From contig CAJUMM010000057.1 in assembly GCA_910586955.1 (NCBI GenBank), forward strand, positions 1-17,318: 17,318 nt of DNA, written 5' to 3'. Source of the stretch: an uncultured Lachnospiraceae bacterium. GTDB lineage: Bacteria > Bacillota > Clostridia > Lachnospirales > Lachnospiraceae. A program made the translations under genes and the position numbers. Positions 13,468-17,318 of the stretch are shown here, one piece after another (the stretch's first letter is position 1; the number at the start of each line of letters is the position of its first letter). The notes under the pieces are model-generated. The model was given only the letters and a program-made list of their open reading frames with translations, was not told the DNA's origin and ran no database searches.

Positions 13468-15486
13468 ATGAAGCGGTTTGTCTGCGGAATTCTGCTCCTT
13501 ATGGGGCTTTTTGTTTTGTCTGGATGCGGGAAGAAGGAAGCTTCCCCGGAGGAGCTTTTTCTGGAATATGCGTCGCTTCTGGCCCAGGGAAGGTACGAGG
13601 AGATGTATTCCTACCTGACCATAGAGGCCCAGGAGCGTATTGATCAGGAGACCTTTGGGACCCGCTACCGGAACATTTATGAAGGTATGGGAGCTTCGGA
13701 TATCCGGATCAGCTTCCGGGAGCAGGAGAAAGAGGGGGATAAGAAGGCACAGACCCGGCTGGTTCCCTATACACTCACCATGGAGACTGTGGCGGGGGAA
13801 CTGTCTTTTGATATGTCGGCTCTCTTTAAAAAGAATGAAGAGGGTGTATATAAGATGGAGTGGGAGAGCCAGGATATCCTTCCCGGGCTCTCCGGCACGG
13901 ACCGGGTCCGGGTAGTGACGACGCCGGCGGACCGGGGGCGGATCTTCGACCGGAACCAGGTGATGCTGGCCGGGGAAGGGACGGCCTCTTCCGTGGGCCT
14001 GGTTCCGGGGAAGCTTCCGGAAGACAGGACAGAGGCAGTGGAAGCTTTAGCGGAGCTCTTGGAAGTGAGTCCTGAGAAGATAGAGACGGCTCTGGGGGCC
14101 GGATGGGTGCGGGAGGATACCTTTGTTCCTATCCGTACCATTTCCAGGGATGCCCAGGAACTGGAGAAGCAGCTTTTGGAAATTCCCGGGGTTCTAATCA
14201 CCAACGTGCCTGTGCGGTACTATCCTTTTGGGAAGAAGGCGGCTCAGCTGACGGGATATGTGCAGAATATTACAGCGGAGGAACTTGAAGAAAGGCTGGG
14301 ACAGGGATACCATGAGAACAGCCTTCTGGGAAAGGCGGGGGCGGAACGGATTTACGAGGATATATTACGTCCCAGAGACGGGTATGCCATCCAGATTTTG
14401 GATGAAGAGGGGAATCTGAAATCCCTGGTGCTGGAGAAGGAACCCCGGAACGGGGAGGACGTGACCCTGACCATCGATATTACCCTGCAGCAGTACTGGT
14501 ATCAGGAACTGGAAGGGGAGAGGGGCTGCGCCGTGGGGATGGATCCCAAGAGCGGAGCCGTGCTGGCCCTGGTCAGTACCCCGGCCTACGATCCCAATGA
14601 TTTTGTCATGGGCTATACTTCCCGGGCCTGGGAGGAATTAAATAACGACCAGGGCCAGCCCCTCTACAACCGGTTTCTCTCCACATGGGTTCCGGGCTCG
14701 GTGATGAAGCCTGTGGTAGGGGCCTTGGGAATCACGGAGGGGAGCCTTGATCCCCGGGAGGATGTGAAGAATGACGGGCTCCGCTGGCAGAAGGACTCCG
14801 GCTGGGGGGATTACTATGTGACCACCCTGACGGATTATCCGGTGAAAAATTTGGAAAACGCCCTGATTTATTCAGATAATATTTATTTCGCCAAGGCGGC
14901 GGTAGAAATGGGGGCGGAAAAGTTCTCCGCCGGTCTTGACCGCCTGGGCTTTGGGGAAGAACCGGAGTTTGATTTTTCCCTGAAACCTTCCTCCTACGGA
15001 AGCGGGGGCGCAATTTCCTCGGAGACGGAGCTGGCGGACAGCGGCTACGGCCAGGGAAAGGTGCTGGTCAATCCCCTTCATCTGGCCTGCATCTATTCGG
15101 CTTTCATAAATGAAGGAAACATGGTGAAGCCTTATCTTAGGGAGGGGGAAGGCGGCATCTGGAAGGAACAGGTCTTTACTCCGGAGGCGGCGGAGATTGT
15201 CCGCAAGGCTCTCTGCCGGGCAGTGGAGGAGAGCGGAGGGCCGGCCCATGAGGCTTGGCGGGAAACTTACCGCCTGGGCGGCAAGACGGGGACGGCGGAG
15301 CTGAAAACTTCCCAGGAGGACAGGGACGGGGAGGAGCTTGGCTGGTTTGCGGGATTCTGCACAGAGGATACGGATCACCCTCTTCTAGGTGTGATGATGA
15401 TAGAGGATGTGGGGGAACGGGGCGGCAGCCACACTGTGATCCCCAAAATGATGAAAGGCTTCGATGCTTATTGTGGAGGAAACTAA
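13468..15486 (+). CDS. Class B penicillin-binding protein with MecA-type N-terminal domain
   Basis: This is an extracytoplasmic D,D-transpeptidase that cross-links peptidoglycan. The 672 residues match the PBP2a/PBP5 (low-affinity class B) architecture from end to end. A signal sequence ends in the lipobox VLSGC (C20). An NTF2-like MecA_N domain follows (about 26-138), then the PBP dimerisation domain (about 150-310, starting near RGRIFDRN) and the transpeptidase domain (about 335-670). Catalytic motifs are S411-V-M-K414 after WVPG, S469-D-N471, and K606-T-G608; PBP2a has STQK, SDN and KSG at closely similar positions. LADSGYGQG is also shared. The lipobox suggests a lipid anchor rather than the transmembrane anchor of PBP2a. 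Start: GAGGAGGG lies just before ATG. Beta-lactam affinity cannot be read from sequence; this is probably an intrinsic PBP rather than an acquired resistance gene. Confidence 0.93.
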   Translation: MKRFVCGILLLMGLFVLSGCGKKEASPEELFLEYASLLAQGRYEEMYSYLTIEAQERIDQETFGTRYRNIYEGMGASDIRISFREQEKEGDKKAQTRLVPYTLTMETVAGELSFDMSALFKKNEEGVYKMEWESQDILPGLSGTDRVRVVTTPADRGRIFDRNQVMLAGEGTASSVGLVPGKLPEDRTEAVEALAELLEVSPEKIETALGAGWVREDTFVPIRTISRDAQELEKQLLEIPGVLITNVPVRYYPFGKKAAQLTGYVQNITAEELEERLGQGYHENSLLGKAGAERIYEDILRPRDGYAIQILDEEGNLKSLVLEKEPRNGEDVTLTIDITLQQYWYQELEGERGCAVGMDPKSGAVLALVSTPAYDPNDFVMGYTSRAWEELNNDQGQPLYNRFLSTWVPGSVMKPVVGALGITEGSLDPREDVKNDGLRWQKDSGWGDYYVTTLTDYPVKNLENALIYSDNIYFAKAAVEMGAEKFSAGLDRLGFGEEPEFDFSLKPSSYGSGGAISSETELADSGYGQGKVLVNPLHLACIYSAFINEGNMVKPYLREGEGGIWKEQVFTPEAAEIVRKALCRAVEESGGPAHEAWRETYRLGGKTGTAELKTSQEDRDGEELGWFAGFCTEDTDHPLLGVMMIEDVGERGGSHTVIPKMMKGFDAYCGGN

Positions 15487-15489
15487 GGG

Positions 15490-16776
15490 ATGAAAGATGG
15501 TTCATTTCGTAAATATTTGTATATCAGCCTGGCAGGGGCTCTTGGAATTATTCTGTGTATTGTTTTTTTCTTTCTCATGTTTCGATTTGACCAGGTGATG
15601 GAGGGCCTGCGCAGTGTCCAGAATATTCTGATGCCCTTTATCTACGGGGCGGTTATTGCTTATTTGCTCACGCCCATCTGTAATTTTATTGAAACCCATC
15701 TGAACGGCTGGGGAGAGGGAAGAGTGAAAAACCGGGAGAAATTCCGCCGTTTTTCTTCGGGAGTAGGGATTGTGGCAAGCCTAATTTTCGGTATCTGTAT
15801 CATCTATCTGCTCCTTGCCATGGTGCTGCCCCAGGTCTTTACCAGCATCCGGGGAATTGTGGACGTACTTCCGGGGAATGTGCGGCAATGGTCCCTCTGG
15901 ATCGAACAGCTTCTGGCGGACAATGAGATTCTCAGCAATTATGTGGAGCAGTTTACCAATACGGCCTACAAAAATATCGAAACCTGGCTGCAAACTAAGC
16001 TGCTGCCCAATATGCAGACCATTGTGACCGGCGTATCGGCAGGGCTTATCAGTGCCGTGGTGGTGGTGAAGAACTTGTTGATCGGACTGATTGCCGCAGT
16101 TTACATGATGGGAAACCGGAAGAAGTTTGCAGCCCAGGCCAAAAAGCTGGTCTACAGTTTCTTCCGGGTTCCCGTAGCCAACGATATTTTGGATGAAGTG
16201 CAGTTTGTCAACGGTATTTTTGGAGGGTTTATCAATGGGAAGCTTCTGGATTCCCTGATTATGGGAGTGCTTTGTTTTGTGGCCATGAATCTTCTGAATA
16301 TGCCTTACTCCATGCTGATCAGCGTGATTGTGGGAGTGACAAACGTGATACCTTTTTTCGGCCCCTTTATCGGTGCGGCCCCAAGCGCCTTGATTGTGCT
16401 GACTGTCAGTCCCATCAAATGTATTTATTTCCTGATTCTTATTCTGGTGCTCCAGCAGTTTGACGGCAATATCCTGGGGCCGAAGATTTTGGGGAATACC
16501 ACAGGGCTTTCCAGCTTCTGGGTGCTGTTTTCCATTTTGCTCTTCGGGGGAATGTTCGGTTTCGTGGGCATGATCATCGGCGTCCCCACCTTTGCAGTGA
16601 TTTATGATTTGATTAAAAAGCTTTCCGAGAAGCTTCTGAAAAAGAAAAATCTTTCTACGGACACGGGCCAGTATGAAGAGCTGGTATCCGTCATTCCCCG
16701 GGGAGACGGATACCAATATATACAGAACAGCGGGCAGAAAGAGACAGAAGAGGGAGTAAAGGGGGAACAAAGATGA
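15490..16776 (+). CDS. AI-2E family (PF01594) membrane transporter
   Basis: This 428-residue polytopic membrane protein belongs to the family of YdiK, PerM and the AI-2 exporter TqsA. About eight hydrophobic segments are visible, including residues about 8-31, 43-67 and 90-115 and a long hydrophobic C-terminal half. Family marks are NVIPFFGPFIGAAPSA, the QQFDGNILGPKILG segment, and GMIIGVPTFAVIYDLI. The C-terminal tail is charged and cytosolic. Members differ widely in substrate, some acting in Na+/H+ exchange, so autoinducer export should not be assumed; no luxS is in the window. It begins three bases after the PBP stop, with GGAGG inside the end of the PBP gene, and its stop overlaps the coaX start by ATGA. 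The three genes therefore form one translation-coupled unit. Confidence 0.9.
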   Translation: MKDGSFRKYLYISLAGALGIILCIVFFFLMFRFDQVMEGLRSVQNILMPFIYGAVIAYLLTPICNFIETHLNGWGEGRVKNREKFRRFSSGVGIVASLIFGICIIYLLLAMVLPQVFTSIRGIVDVLPGNVRQWSLWIEQLLADNEILSNYVEQFTNTAYKNIETWLQTKLLPNMQTIVTGVSAGLISAVVVVKNLLIGLIAAVYMMGNRKKFAAQAKKLVYSFFRVPVANDILDEVQFVNGIFGGFINGKLLDSLIMGVLCFVAMNLLNMPYSMLISVIVGVTNVIPFFGPFIGAAPSALIVLTVSPIKCIYFLILILVLQQFDGNILGPKILGNTTGLSSFWVLFSILLFGGMFGFVGMIIGVPTFAVIYDLIKKLSEKLLKKKNLSTDTGQYEELVSVIPRGDGYQYIQNSGQKETEEGVKGEQR

Positions 16777-17318
16777 TTCTGGCCATCGACATCGGCAACA
16801 CCAACATTGTCGTGGGGTGTATTGAGGGAGAACGGATCCTGTTTGTAGAGCGCCTTTACACGGATACGACGAAATCGGAGCTGGAGTATGCCATCAGTTT
16901 TAAAAATGTGCTGGAGATCTACGGGATTGACAGGAGCAGGCTGAAAGGCGGGATTGTATCCTCGGTGGTACCCCCGGTAACGGCCACCCTCCGGAATGCG
17001 GCAGAGAAAGTGACGGGGCGGGAAATCCTGGTGGTAGGCCCGGGCGTGAAGACGGGGCTGGATATCCGCATTGACAATCCGGCCCAGCTGGGTTCCGACC
17101 TGGCGGTGGGGGCGGTGGCAGCCATTGAGGAGCATCCCTGTCCCTTAGTGATCATTGATATGGGGACGGCTACGGCTTTTACGGTGGTGAATGAGAAACG
17201 GCAGGTTATCGGCGGAATGATCATGCCGGGGGTGGGAGCCGCCCTGGATTCCCTCACCGGGAAGACCTCCCAGCTTCCCAAGATCAGCCTGGAACCGCCC
17301 CGGCGCTTTATCGGAAGC
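16773..17318 (+). CDS. coaX: Type III pantothenate kinase, 3' end beyond window
   Basis: This enzyme phosphorylates pantothenate, the first step of coenzyme A synthesis, and as a type III kinase is typically insensitive to CoA feedback. The 182 codons present read without interruption to the window end; the full protein is usually about 255-260 residues. Marks seen are the N-terminal phosphate-binding AIDIGNTNIVVG (about 4-15), VSSVVPPV (about 65-72), GVKTGLDIRIDNPAQLGSD with its conserved Asp, IIDMGTATAFTVV, and GGMIMPGVG. The ATG overlaps the AI-2E gene's stop (ATGA), with a GGGGGAA run about six bases upstream inside that gene. Its place after cell-wall and membrane genes appears to be shared transcription rather than shared function. 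Confidence 0.96.
   Translation, partial: MILAIDIGNTNIVVGCIEGERILFVERLYTDTTKSELEYAISFKNVLEIYGIDRSRLKGGIVSSVVPPVTATLRNAAEKVTGREILVVGPGVKTGLDIRIDNPAQLGSDLAVGAVAAIEEHPCPLVIIDMGTATAFTVVNEKRQVIGGMIMPGVGAALDSLTGKTSQLPKISLEPPRRFIGS

Noticed and set aside
15781..16770. Minus-strand open frame (329 codons) opposite the AI-2E-family gene
   Set aside because: The product is a low-complexity His/Gln/Asn-rich string, as expected from reading a hydrophobic-protein gene backwards. It has no domain and no start signal.
1..17318. Mobile element, CRISPR array, tRNA, toxin-antitoxin or phage-defence module
   Set aside because: No transposase, integrase, regularly spaced repeats, tRNA-like folds or defence-type domains were seen on either strand.

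Overview
The window looks like chromosomal DNA from an anaerobic Firmicute of the Lachnospiraceae type. This is judged by eye from strong AGGAGG-type ribosome binding sites, moderate-to-high GC with many GGA/CGG codons, and the protein families present (CoaX pantothenate kinase, AI-2E exporter family, MecA-like class B PBP, PF06541-type membrane protein). No rRNA, tRNA, CRISPR array, insertion sequence or phage gene is visible. No gap without a gene exceeds about 270 bases.

Region 1 (1-7294) is a sugar-use locus built around a divergent control region. On the minus strand is a three-domain PTS permease (EIIBCA, sucrose/beta-glucoside family), ended by a strong hairpin terminator at 57-99. On the plus strand is an operon of a Cof-type HAD phosphatase, a GH13 enzyme resembling amylosucrase, and a GH36 alpha-galactosidase. 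The 272-base control region holds a consensus sigma-A promoter (TTGACA-17-TATAAT), a near-perfect CcpA cre site at the start of transcription, a 9-bp inverted repeat pair bracketing the -35 box, and a 24-bp near-palindrome over the probable PTS promoter. A PTS delivers phosphorylated sugar, whereas the two glycosidases normally act on unphosphorylated sugar. The phosphatase encoded first in the operon could bridge the two; this is inference.

Region 2 (7303-8999) is on the minus strand: an LDH2-family (malate/L-lactate dehydrogenase-like) NAD(P)-dependent oxidoreductase with a clear promoter and a structured 5' leader, and a small four-helix membrane protein of the PF06541 type without a visible ribosome binding site.

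Region 3 (9037-12542, plus strand) is housekeeping metabolism: folC, then pheA overlapping it by ATGA (chorismate mutase-prephenate dehydratase-ACT), then a DegV-family fatty-acid-binding protein.

Region 4 (12549-13385, minus strand) is a PHP-domain phosphoesterase, tail-to-tail with degV.

Region 5 (13433-17318, plus strand) is a tight cluster: a lipobox-bearing class B penicillin-binding protein with a MecA-type N-terminal domain, an AI-2E-family membrane protein 3 bases later, and coaX overlapping it by ATGA and cut by the window end.

Regions 2 to 5 look like ordinary chromosomal genes. The most interesting part is the sugar locus with its layered control region.
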